Notes under the pieces: generated by a model
Database searches by the model: none
The model's input: only the letters and a program-made list of their open reading frames with translations
What the model was told of the DNA's origin: nothing
Shown here: piece by piece, positions 28,327 to 37,273 of the stretch
Layout of the letters: each line of letters starts with the position of its first letter
Numbering within the stretch: the stretch's first letter is position 1
Made by a program: the position numbers and the translations under genes
NCBI GenBank assembly: GCA_029856155.1
Contig: JAHQWL010000021.1
Location: forward strand, 1-55,527
Reading direction: 5' to 3'
DNA: 55,527 bases
Source of the DNA: Promethearchaeia archaeon
GTDB lineage: Archaea; Asgardarchaeota; Lokiarchaeia; Sigyniarchaeales; SOKP01

Positions 28327-29466
28327 TTACGTTTTTTCTAATTCCATCTGGGAAATTGCTTTTCCAGATCGAAATGGAATATCCTCAAGAGACATACCTG
28401 CTTCAGATTTAAACTTCTTTTTAAAGCTTTCATTTAATGATTGAAAATATAATGATAACGGTAAGTTTTGAGGGCAATTATTATCGCAATTGCCACATTC
28501 TACACATCTATCAGCAACATGAGCTATACGTGTTAATTGGTACGTAGCCTTATCTATATTTTTGTCTTTTCTCTTTTTCTGTAGAATGCAGTCTACACAG
28601 TAGCAAACAGGGCATCCTCTTATACAAGTGTTGCACATAGTGCATTTAAGAAGTTCTGCTATTTTTTCTTTTTGTGAAAGCTTCTCCCATTCTTCCAAAT
28701 CTTTTGCTCGCTTTTCTTTTGCTTTTTCGATTATTTCATTATATTTATCTGTGTGTGCTTTTTTCTCCTTATCTGGAAGTGTTTTTTTCTTGATTCCTGA
28801 TTTATCCAATATATCACTTCCCTTATCAGAATACACTTTTAAGATAATCTCATCTGAATCAACTGGAATTCCAAGATCGCTTACAGTTAAATCAGCGACT
28901 ACCGGAATTTTGCGATAGCATCTCAAACAATTCTCCGCAACAGTAAGATTAAGTTCTTTTGTGCTTCCATCTTCCATTTTGACAATAAGTCCTTTGTCTC
29001 CTACTTTTTCTTTAATAATTTTCGTAGCATCAACATCCTTAATTGATCTCATTTCTCTTGCTGCTTTAGGAAGCATCCCTCGATCTTCTATTCCAATTAT
29101 AAAAAGATTATTGAGATTTACTTGTTTTATTTTAGCAAGTTCAATTAATGCTCTGGTATCACACGGTCGTGCAATAAGACCCACCTTCTCTTTCATTGCA
29201 CCCGCTACGGACTTATGTAAATATTTTGAAGCTGAATCTGTTCTTGCATATCCAAATGCAATTAAAGGAGTTAATGGAAAATCTTTCACATCTTCTTCTT
29301 TTTCTGCTAATTTAGGCTGAACAGTAAATCTATCTATATTCCCGGATTTCTTGTCAACTTTCAATTCAGCACCAATTATTTTGTCTACTGCTTTTTCTTT
29401 TAATAAAGTTGTTAAGATTTTCGGAAAATCTTCAATCTTTATTAAATATTCTGCCATTGCTTCCAT
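28327..29466 (-). CDS. FrhB/FdhB-like flavo-iron-sulfur subunit (F420 hydrogenase/dehydrogenase beta family)
   Basis: 379 aa. N-terminal FrhB-type region (GLIARPCDTRALIEL, IIGIEDRGML, NCLRCYRKIP) binding FAD and a 4Fe-4S cluster, a charged helical linker (about 225-265), then two 4Fe-4S motifs CTMCNTCIRGCPVCYC and CVECGNCDNNCP. In the F420-reducing hydrogenase, formate dehydrogenase and related complexes this subunit exchanges electrons with F420, NAD(P) or formate-derived pools. Last gene of the AOR-ferredoxin-HdrA-MvhD series; 143 bp separate it from MvhD, and this spacer contains the SECIS-like hairpin. Start is ATG 29466, with a second ATG three codons in. No Sec codon. Confidence 0.88.
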   Translation of the reverse strand: MEAMAEYLIKIEDFPKILTTLLKEKAVDKIIGAELKVDKKSGNIDRFTVQPKLAEKEEDVKDFPLTPLIAFGYARTDSASKYLHKSVAGAMKEKVGLIARPCDTRALIELAKIKQVNLNNLFIIGIEDRGMLPKAAREMRSIKDVDATKIIKEKVGDKGLIVKMEDGSTKELNLTVAENCLRCYRKIPVVADLTVSDLGIPVDSDEIILKVYSDKGSDILDKSGIKKKTLPDKEKKAHTDKYNEIIEKAKEKRAKDLEEWEKLSQKEKIAELLKCTMCNTCIRGCPVCYCVDCILQKKRKDKNIDKATYQLTRIAHVADRCVECGNCDNNCPQNLPLSLYFQSLNESFKKKFKSEAGMSLEDIPFRSGKAISQMELEKT

Positions 29467-29551
29467 GTAATTCCAACTCTAATTATATACTAATTTTAAA
29501 TATTTTTCTTAAATTTTTTCAAACTATTTTATGTGTTATATGGTGCACCCA

Positions 29552-29594
29552 TTTCTTCAACTGAGTTCTCATTTTTTTAACTCAGCCTCATCAG
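29552..29594 (-). promoter_or_regulatory. Candidate SECIS element (kink-turn type)
   Basis: Minus-strand hairpin beginning 18 nt after the MvhD stop. Order 5' to 3': AUGAG (29591-29587), helix GCUGAGUU (29586-29579), apical loop AAAAAAAUGAG (29578-29568), helix AACUCAGU (29567-29560), then UGAA (29559-29556). Eight consecutive pairs (one G-U) sit on a UGAG/UGAA core that can form tandem sheared G-A pairs, the hallmark of eukaryotic SECIS kink-turns; the run of A in the apical loop also fits. The lower helix is poorly defined by eye. Follows two genes with five in-frame UGA codons, which is the strongest support for function. Confidence 0.75.
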
Positions 29595-29609
29595 TAAACA
29601 CATTATTTT

Positions 29610-30062
29610 TTAAGCCTTAGCTTTCGCTTTAGCTTTTTCTTGTGTATCGCTTTTTTTTCGTAAAATACTTGGTCCTAGTTCTCGAATTACTTTATCGAAT
29701 TCTGTGGCTACTTTCTGGAACTTTGCACCTTCTGCAGAACTACAAAATTCCATTATTAACCTCTTTGGGTTTATTCCTACTGTTTTAATGACTGCTTTCA
29801 GATATTCAACTAGACGATAAGCAAAATAATTACCACTCTCGTAATCACATTCTCCCGGATATCATCCAACAATCATAACTCCATCAGCGCCTCTACCAAA
29901 AGCTCTCATTACTAGATCTGCTCCTACTCTACCTGTACATGGAACTAAGACGGTTCTTAAGGATGGTGGATACTGTGCTCTAATAGTTCCTGCCATATCA
30001 GCACCACCATATCCTCATTTTAAACATAAAAACGATAAAATTTTTATTTCATTATTTTTCAT
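29610..30062 (-). CDS. mvhD: MvhD/VhuD-like hydrogenase iron-sulfur subunit, selenoprotein with two Sec
   Basis: 150 aa when two in-frame UGAs are read as Sec: codon 16 (30015-30017; FLCLKUGYGGADMAG) and codon 67 (29862-29864; VGUYPGECDY). MvhD proteins have Cys at both places (C-x-x-C-S-Y-x-G-A-D and G-C-H-P-G-D-C), and methanogen VhuD is a known selenoprotein. Other conserved parts are VPCTGRV and LIMEFCSSAEG. MvhD carries a [2Fe-2S] cluster and passes electrons to HdrA. ATG 30062 has a strong Shine-Dalgarno (GAGGTGG) and follows the HdrA stop by 13 bp. The C-terminus is an Ala/Lys-rich tail. No open reading frame is visible here if UGA means stop. Confidence 0.93.
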
Positions 30063-30075
30063 TGTATCCACCTCT

Positions 30076-32061
30076 TTACTCCTCAATAGGTAATAATTCA
30101 TCAATATATGCAACATACTGATTATCTTTATAATGAGCTAGCTCTATAGCTTTTGAGGGACAAAGTGATTCGCAAATTCCACATCCTCTACAGCTAATAA
30201 TATCCACTTGAATTAATCCATTTTCATTGATTGAAATCGCACCATATGGACACGCTTCAATACATTTATAACATTTAGCACAACGTTCATCTAATGGTTG
30301 AGCACGGATTAATTCCATTGTATATTTCTCATTTTTCATAGGTATATTAGCTGAGGAAGCAGCCCCCTTCGCTTGACTAACAGTGAGATCTATAGATTTT
30401 TGTCCTTGACAAGAACCCGCTAAATAGATACCTGGGACTTTTGTATTAATTGGATCGAGCCGTGCATGCCTTTCTTTTAAGAATCCATCCGGTGTTTTTT
30501 CGATATTCATTACCGAAGCTATTTCATTTGTACCTTGAGAAGGCAAAGAAGCTGATGATAATACTACCATATGGAATTCCATTTCTACGATAGAATCTGT
30601 ACCAACTGGTTCAAATTGTATTTTTAGATTTTTAGTGAGAGGATCTTCTTCTATTTTTCCAATTAAACCTTTGATAAATAATATTCCCGCATCTCGAGCT
30701 CTTCTATAGTATTCTTCATACATTTTTCCAGCACATCTCATATCGATATAACTTACAACAATCTCTGAATCAGGGTATTCTGACATTATTAACTTAGAAT
30801 TCTTTACAGATAAATTACAACATACCACACTGCAATACTCATTTGTTTTTAAAGATCTTGATCCTACACAATTTATAAATAAAACCTTTGTAGGACGCTT
30901 TCCATCGGAGGGACGTTTCAAATGTCCAAAAGTTGGACCATTTGGCGCAATTATCCTCTCTAACTGGATTTGTGTAATTACATTCTCATAGCTTCCATAA
31001 CCATAATCATCACCTTGATAAAGATCCCAGCCTGTAGCGACTATTATTGTACCTACTTCCAATTCTAAGATCTTCTCTTGTTGACTAAAATCTATTGCTT
31101 CAGTATCACATGCATCTACACATGCAAAACATTCAATGCAAGAATCTCTTTCAATATCTGAGATTGCAGGAACTGCTTGAGCAAATGCTATATCTATGCA
31201 TTTTCGTGCGGAGAGATTTTCATCAAAGTAATTTGGTATATATACTGGGCATACTTCAGTACATGCACCACACCCAGTACATTTGTCTTCATGAACAAAA
31301 CGTGGTCTTCTCTTTACTTTTACCCTAAAATTACCGATATATCCTTCAACACTAATTACTTCACTATAAGATAAAATTTCGATATTTTCATGTCTATCCG
31401 CTTCAAGCATTTTTGGACCAAGAATTCATATACTACAATCATCGGTGGGAAATGTTCGATCAAGTTGGGACATTCTTCCTCCGATTGTAGTTTTCTTTTC
31501 TACTAAATATACTTTATAGCCTGCATCACCTAAGTCAATAGCTGCACTTAATCCCGCAATTCCTCCTCCAATAACTAGTGAAGTTGTTTTTATTGGAACC
31601 GTTTTTGTAGGAATATCCTCTAATAATTGTGCTCTTGAGATGCCTGCCTTAATTAATTCAATTGCTTTTACATTTGCTTTATCTCGAATTTCTTTTGCTT
31701 GATGAACATAACTACAATGTTCTCTAATATTAGTAAATTCTAAATATCTCTGTGGTATTCCTGCTTCTTTTAAGATTCCATGAAAAACAGGCTCATGGGT
31801 TAAAGGAGTTCAAGCAGCAACAACTACACGATTGAATCCCTTTTCTTCTATTTGTTCCTTTATATATTCAGCTCCACCAGATGTACACATATTTAAATAT
31901 TCATAACTATACACGTTAGGTAGTTTACCAATTTCATCTACAATTTTTGGAACATCTAAAATACCTGCAACATTGATACCTCAGCGACACACAAATACGC
32001 CAACAACTGGCTTTTCATCGTTACTATTTTCATTGGTCTGTTTTCCAGACAAATATATCAC
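30076..32061 (-). CDS. hdrA: HdrA flavin-bifurcating subunit, selenoprotein with three Sec
   Basis: 661 aa if three in-frame UGAs are read as Sec: residue 27 (31981-31983; VCRUGINVAG), 84 (31810-31812; VAAUTPLTHEP) and 212 (31426-31428; CSIUILGPKM). Each replaces a conserved HdrA Cys. FAD motif VIGGGIAGLSAA at about 163-174; 4Fe-4S motifs CTGCGACTEVCP and CIECFACVDAC in the middle, and CAKCYKCIEACP and CRGCGICESLCP at the C-terminus. HdrA binds the bifurcating FAD and receives electrons from MvhD. Start taken as GTG 32061: the only in-frame Met-type codon after an upstream stop, with AGGAGG 15 nt before it. The ORF starting at Met218 alone would lack the FAD domain. 284 bp separate it from the ferredoxin gene, so a separate promoter is possible. 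Confidence 0.93.
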
Positions 32062-32345
32062 CTTAGTTAAACCTAACCTCCTAATTTTTAACGATCATAT
32101 TTCCTCTTAGTTTCTTAGAGTAAACATAAGAAATGTATTATGATCATGTAAATAGTCTATATTATTAAAATTAAATTATTATAACATGTCAATTCTCTTT
32201 TAGTAATATTTCATGAGTTTATAATCAATGTTTAATTCAAAGGACTCATTAAATTGAAACTTATAGAGGAAATTGTTTAATAATTATATTAAGTGAAATT
32301 TTAAAAATTTAGAATAAAAAATAAAGGAAATTGAAAATAAAAAAT

Positions 32346-32903
32346 TTAAGCTTCTGTTTCTTTTAGGATATCTCCAAATAGTCGTTTTACAGCATCAATT
32401 CGTTTCTCTTCACCAATTTGTTCTACGTCTTTTAAAGATATGGCTTCTTTTGGGCAAACATCAATACATGCAGGATATCTTTCTCCCCTTTCAGGATCTA
32501 TATATTCTTCCTTCATTGTTTCACAAAGATCACAGATAATAGCCTTCTGGGATTGTAAATGTAAGCTTAGAACCCCAAAATCACATGCACGGATACAAAA
32601 AGCACATCCATTGCATTTATCATCATTTACTATAATTGATCCAGTTTCTTTATCTTGCTCTAAAGCTTTTTCTGGACAACTACGAACACATGGAGCATTA
32701 TCACACTTTTGGCATGCTAATGCGACATTTAAGATAGGTTCAATCCTTACTCTATGAATTCTTGTATTAATTGGGTTAAATTCACCATCATGCACGAATG
32801 AACAAACAGATTCACATGTCTCGCAACCTGTACAAAGATTTGGGTCTACAATAATAAATTGGTGGACTATACCGCCTCTTTTTTTCGTTCCACTTTTTGA
32901 CAT
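32346..32903 (-). CDS. Four-cluster ferredoxin, AOR electron-transfer partner
   Basis: 185 aa. Four cysteine groups of the HycB/CooF/DmsB type: CTGCETCESVC, CQKCDNAPCVRSCP, CNGCAFCIRAC and CDLC...CIDVCP, giving four [4Fe-4S] clusters. Such subunits accept electrons from tungsten aldehyde oxidoreductases and relay them to Hdr or hydrogenase modules. The ATG at 32903 is three bases past the AOR stop, and the Shine-Dalgarno GGAGGT is formed by the last AOR codons (Gly-Gly), so the genes are translationally coupled. The downstream side is T-rich on the coding strand, a possible terminator before HdrA. Confidence 0.9.
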   Translation of the reverse strand: MSKSGTKKRGGIVHQFIIVDPNLCTGCETCESVCSFVHDGEFNPINTRIHRVRIEPILNVALACQKCDNAPCVRSCPEKALEQDKETGSIIVNDDKCNGCAFCIRACDFGVLSLHLQSQKAIICDLCETMKEEYIDPERGERYPACIDVCPKEAISLKDVEQIGEEKRIDAVKRLFGDILKETEA

Positions 32904-32906
32904 TTA

Positions 32907-34835
32907 CTATTTACCTCCAGCAGCTTTTAATTTACCAATTACAAAATCTAATCCAAGAGACTTTAATGTTTCATCAGTTGGAATTCCTGTCTTAGTATCC
33001 CAGCCACGAGCTTCATAATAACCACTTAATAACGTTTGATATCCTTCTTCCTTTAAAGTAACTCCTTTAGCTGGTCCTTTTGTATGTGATTCCTTAAAGA
33101 ACCTCTCAGGAGGGTGATCATCATCTCTTGTCCATCCTTCTCGAATGTTAAAGCATTTTGAAAGATTAACTATGGCATCTCCTCTCTTTTGTATAAATTT
33201 ATCAGTTACCGGAATTCCAGTTACAAGTTCAAAGACTTTAGCCATTTCAGCATCATTTTCATAAATTCCTCGAGTAAATTTACATACTATATATGAATCA
33301 ATAATTCCATAGATGTCTTCTAATTCCTTAATAGCTTTTCCTCTTTCAAGGGGTTTATCATAGGCAAATCTATCAAATTTACCTTTTGCGTCTAATCCAT
33401 ATGCTCCATTTCTTAAATGGCATGCTCCTCTAATGGAAACACTTTCTCCAACGGCAAATGAGGACATTCCATGAAGATCAAATGCCGGCATTTCCAAGCC
33501 TTTAATGTGCATACCGTAAAAGCTAGCATTTTTTATTCCTTTTTCCTCTAATCTGATGCCTGCTTGTTTAGTACCATCGCCAAAAATCTCCCCAGCAAAG
33601 CCCTTACCAAGTATCATTTCTTCTGTGAATTTCACGAGATTTACCGTTGATCCAAAGGGTAATTCATAGCCTAAATCCTTTTTAGTAATTAAACCGAGAT
33701 CATATAATTCACAGGCCATTGCGGCAGTTACACCTCCTGAAATTGCGTCAATCCCTAAATCATCGCATAATTGAACGCATTTAAATACGGTAGGCCAATC
33801 TGAACACCCCGTAGCACTGCCAAACGAATAACAAATTTCTACATCTATGCTTGCATATAAATTAGGCCAATTAGGATGTGTTTTTGGTACATGTGCGATG
33901 TGATCGCATGCAATAGAGCATTGAGAGCATCCAACCTTTTTCACTACCCAATCTTCATTAAGAGTATCACCTGTAAAAGTTCCATCGTCAATCTTTTCCC
34001 ATGTTCCCTCACGATGGTTACAAATTGGGAACATCCCTAACTTATTGTAGCTTGTTATCCCTGCAGGCGTACCTAAATCACGATATTTAGCAGTAGCAGG
34101 ACCATTAGCAACCTTAATTAATTTTCTCGCTAGCTTATAAAATTCAACTGGTTGAGCAACTTTTACGCCTTTTGTGCCTCTAAAGCATATTGCTTTTAGA
34201 TTCTTAGACCCCATAACTGTACCCATGCCAGTTCTACCTGCTTGTCTGTTACGATCATTAGTTATACACGCCATTCGGCTCATTCGTTCTCCAGCAGGAC
34301 CAATTGCCATGACTGCCAATCTCTGATCTTGAAATTCTTCTCTTACAAGTTCTTCTGTATCCCAACAACCTTTTCCCGCAAGGTCTGGGCATGGTACAAT
34401 ATAATAATCATCATCATCCACAACCATATATGAAAGTTCAGATGCTTTCCCTTTGAATACAACCATATTGATACCAGCGCGGCGAGCTTGAGCTCCAATG
34501 GATCCAGAGGATATTGACATACCAAACATACCGGTTAATGGAGATTTAGCAAATACTCCATATTTAGAACTTGTTGGTAGTATAGTAGCTGGAAATGGGC
34601 CATGTGCATACAAAAATACGTTCTCTGGGCTTAGGGGATCAACTCCCGCAGGACATTCGTCCCATAGGATTTTAGCAGCAAAACCATATCCACCAATCCA
34701 ATCGCGACAGAATTCATTAGATAGTGTAGATTTACTAATCTTTCCATCGGTTAGATCTACATCAAGTCTAAGTTGTGTATAACCCGAAATCTTATCAGGA
34801 ATAGTTATTTCTTTAGTTTTACTCATGTTTTTCAC
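32907..34835 (-). CDS. Tungsten-dependent aldehyde ferredoxin oxidoreductase family protein
   Basis: 642 aa, standard for the AOR family. Pterin-binding motifs are recognisable (SPLTGMFG and RTGMGTVMGSKNLKAI), and the single [4Fe-4S] cluster ligands are GCSQCSIAC (Cys303, Cys306, Cys310) plus Cys518. Oxidises aldehydes (or works in reverse on acids) with ferredoxin, using a tungsto-bispterin. First gene of the AOR-ferredoxin-HdrA-MvhD-FrhB/FdhB-like series. Substrate subtype (AOR, FOR, GAPOR, WOR4/5 or benzoyl-CoA-type) cannot be decided by eye. The 418-bp upstream gap would hold its promoter. Confidence 0.93.
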   Translation of the reverse strand: MKNMSKTKEITIPDKISGYTQLRLDVDLTDGKISKSTLSNEFCRDWIGGYGFAAKILWDECPAGVDPLSPENVFLYAHGPFPATILPTSSKYGVFAKSPLTGMFGMSISSGSIGAQARRAGINMVVFKGKASELSYMVVDDDDYYIVPCPDLAGKGCWDTEELVREEFQDQRLAVMAIGPAGERMSRMACITNDRNRQAGRTGMGTVMGSKNLKAICFRGTKGVKVAQPVEFYKLARKLIKVANGPATAKYRDLGTPAGITSYNKLGMFPICNHREGTWEKIDDGTFTGDTLNEDWVVKKVGCSQCSIACDHIAHVPKTHPNWPNLYASIDVEICYSFGSATGCSDWPTVFKCVQLCDDLGIDAISGGVTAAMACELYDLGLITKKDLGYELPFGSTVNLVKFTEEMILGKGFAGEIFGDGTKQAGIRLEEKGIKNASFYGMHIKGLEMPAFDLHGMSSFAVGESVSIRGACHLRNGAYGLDAKGKFDRFAYDKPLERGKAIKELEDIYGIIDSYIVCKFTRGIYENDAEMAKVFELVTGIPVTDKFIQKRGDAIVNLSKCFNIREGWTRDDDHPPERFFKESHTKGPAKGVTLKEEGYQTLLSGYYEARGWDTKTGIPTDETLKSLGLDFVIGKLKAAGGK

Positions 34836-35176
34836 TATTATTTATGAGTTATTTTTTGTAGAAAATAATTATGAAAAAATAAAGTATCAAAATTTTAAAG
34901 GTTATTTGTTAATTATAGAAATCTCTTCCTTTAAAATTATTTAATAGATTTTTTTTCTAATTAAGCGAATATTAAACAAAATGATTTTACAAATTTGTAA
35001 GTATTAAGATAGAATAGTTATAAATAAACGAGTAGAATTATTGCGATGAATTTTGTTCCCATAAAAACGGATTGAAATTTTATAAACAAGAGGCGGTATA
35101 AAAATGCTTAATTTTTTAAGAAAAGGATAAGAAATATGATTAAATTACTTAAACTACATGTGTTTCGCTCCTAAGA

Positions 35177-35194
35177 TTTTCTCATGGGAGAAAA
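35177..35194. other. Short perfect hairpin in 418-bp intergenic gap
   Basis: TTTTCTC-ATGG-GAGAAAA, seven base pairs with a four-base loop. The gap 34836-35253 between two divergent genes is otherwise AT-rich with no reading frame of note. The hairpin might be an operator or part of the 5' control region of the surface protein; an AT-rich run resembling an archaeal TATA box (AATATATAAAA) follows at 35234-35244, about 20-25 bp before the ATG at 35260. Low certainty. Confidence 0.25.
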
Positions 35195-35253
35195 AGTATA
35201 AATAAAAAATAAGCATACCATTCATAATCCAATAATATATAAAAACGTAAGGA

Positions 35254-37158
35254 ATGATAATGAGATATATTAAATTCTATTTATTAGGATTTATTGTATT
35301 CTTGAGTTTTAGTTATATATTACTAGGAACTAAAACTGTTAGTAATAAACAAGATGATCAGTATGATAGGAATATTGTATCCCCTCTAACCGCAGAAAGC
35401 CCCTTTGTTTGTGAATGGTATCGCATGTGGAGCGGACAAACTCATTCTCCGTGGGAGAATTATAGGGATTGTAGCAATTGAGTGGTAGTAGATTCGTCGG
35501 GTAATGTGTACATTGTGGGAACAATGACGCCAATGTATCATCCACACACTAATATACTACTGCTAAAATACAACAGTATCGGAACATTGCAATGGGAATA
35601 CACATGGGGAATAGATGATTGGGATGATGAGGGCATTGGAGTGGCAGTAGATTCATCGGATAATGTGTATATTACAGGATATGTATCAGGTCAAGGAGCA
35701 GGAGGTTGGGATATGATATTGAAAAAATTTGGGACGAATCCTTGGATTCGCATTTGGGGTGGAGTTTATAATAATGTAGGTACAGGAGTGGCGGTGGATT
35801 CATCGGATAACGTGTATGTTGCGGGACCTACAGCGAGTTTTGGGGCGGGAGGTTCGGATATGTTTTTGAGAAAATATAATGGAAACGGGGTAAAACAATG
35901 GAATTGCACATGGGGTGGAACTGGTTGGGATTGGGGCAGTGGAGTGGTAGTGGATTCATCAAACAATGTGTATCTTATGGGAACAACAGAAAGTTTTGGG
36001 GTGGGAGGTCGGAATATAGCTTTGGTAAAATATAACGGAAGTGGGGTGCAGCAATGGAATTGCACATGGGGCGGAGGTTTTGATGACTATGGCTGTGGAG
36101 TGGCGGTGGATTCATCAGATAATGTGTATCTTACGGGATATACAGGGAGTTTTGGGGCAGGAGGTTCGGATATGTTTTTGGTAAAATATAACGGAAGCGG
36201 GGTGCAACAATGGAATTGCACATGGGGCGGAATTTTTGATGACTATGGCTATGGAGTAGTGGTGGATTCATTAAATAATGTGTATGTTACAGGAGAAGCG
36301 GATCCATACTATGAATCATGTGCATTTTTAGTTTTGGTAAAGTATGATGAAAATGGCGTGCAGCAATGGAATTGCACGTGGAGTATGGGGGGTACCTATG
36401 GGACGGAGGGTAGAGGAGTGGCAGCAGATTCTTTGGATCATTTGTTCGTTGCAGGTACACATTATGATAATGATATAATTTTGGCGAAATTTGGTCCAGA
36501 TATTTACGATCCAATAATAAATGTAAGCAATCCAGAGCGAAATAACGCATTTGGAACGAACGCACCTGATTTTGATATTTCTATTATAGAGCCAAATTTA
36601 GATTCGACTTGGTATACCATTGATAATGGAATTACTAATATTACCTTTAATAGTTTAACTGGAACAATTAATCAAACAGAATGGGATAAGAAGAGTGACT
36701 ATGAAGAGATTACACTTACATTTTATGCAAATGATACCGAAGGACATATTGGATCAAAGAATGTTATAATTTGGAAAGATATAATTGCTCCAAAAATTAC
36801 GATTCATTCTCCCATAGCTAATAAAAAATTTGGGGAAAATGCTCCTAATTTCAATATTTCTATAATTGAAGAAGATTTACTATCTTCATGGTATACTATT
36901 GAAGGCGTATCGAGCAATTTTAATATTACTGAATCGACTGGAACAATAAATCAAGACGCATGGAGTGGTTTACCTCAAGGAGAAATTATGATTACTTTTT
37001 ATGCCCAAGATCGAGCAGGAAATATAGAGAGTGAAAGTGTTGATATTATAAAAAGCATCCCTACAGAACAAGCGATTCCAGGGTATAATGGGTTCCTTCT
37101 GCTTGGTATTTTAGCCGTTGGATCAATACTTATGATCAAAAAATTAAGGAAATCTTAG
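35254..37158 (+). pseudogene. Surface beta-propeller (SBBP-repeat) protein interrupted by in-frame UGA
   Basis: One continuous frame of 634 codons broken only by TGA at 35479-35481. Before it: signal peptide (YIKFYLLGFIVFLSFSYILLG) and a linker; after it: seven SBBP-type repeats (GVAVDSSDNVYITG), two Ig-like domains (about 380-530 of the downstream part) and a CTERM-like tail, IPGYNGFLLLGILAVG then KKLRKS, typical of archaeal surface proteins. The UGA sits at the first Gly of repeat 1; in the other six units this codon is GGA, so a GGA-to-TGA change is likely. Either a young pseudogene, a sequencing error or read-through. Downstream coding remains intact, and the signal peptide is intact. Start could be 35254 or the ATG at 35260. 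Confidence 0.8.
35479..36520 (+). repeat. Seven direct repeats of about 156 bp within the surface-protein gene
   Basis: Repeat starts (GGAGTGGCGGTGGATTC-like) at 35479 (as TGA...), 35638, 35785, 35941, 36097, 36253 and 36415: spacings 159, 147, 156, 156, 156 and 162. The central units are close to identical in DNA (for example CAATGGAATTGCACATGGGG recurs), and GC content is clearly above the neighbours. Encodes the 52-aa propeller blades. The high DNA identity suggests recent expansion or gene conversion. Confidence 0.9.
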
Positions 37159-37179
37159 ATTTTAACTTTGTTTTCGATA

Positions 37180-37189
37180 TTTTTTTTTT
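37180..37189 (+). terminator. Poly-T archaeal terminator candidate
   Basis: An uninterrupted T run of about nine bases lies 22 bp after the stop of the surface-protein gene, followed by a second T run (CTCTTTTTA). Archaeal transcription often ends at such U-tracts without a hairpin. A hairpin CAATAT-loop-ATATTG lies about 30 bp further on (near 37209-37230). Confidence 0.45.
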
Positions 37190-37273
37190 ATCTCTTTTTA
37201 TGATTCTTCAATATCTCTATTGTAATATTGGAGTAAAATTGCACTCTTGGATAAGAAAAATAATAAAATTTAA

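Noticed and set aside
32062..32345. 5' SECIS before hdrA
   Set aside because: Only AT-rich sequence; no AUGA-helix-GA arrangement found by eye.
35479..35481. UGA in the surface protein as a sixth selenocysteine codon
   Set aside because: All other repeat units have Gly (GGA), not Cys, here. The hairpin after the gene (CAATAT/ATATTG) lacks a convincing AUGA/NGA core.
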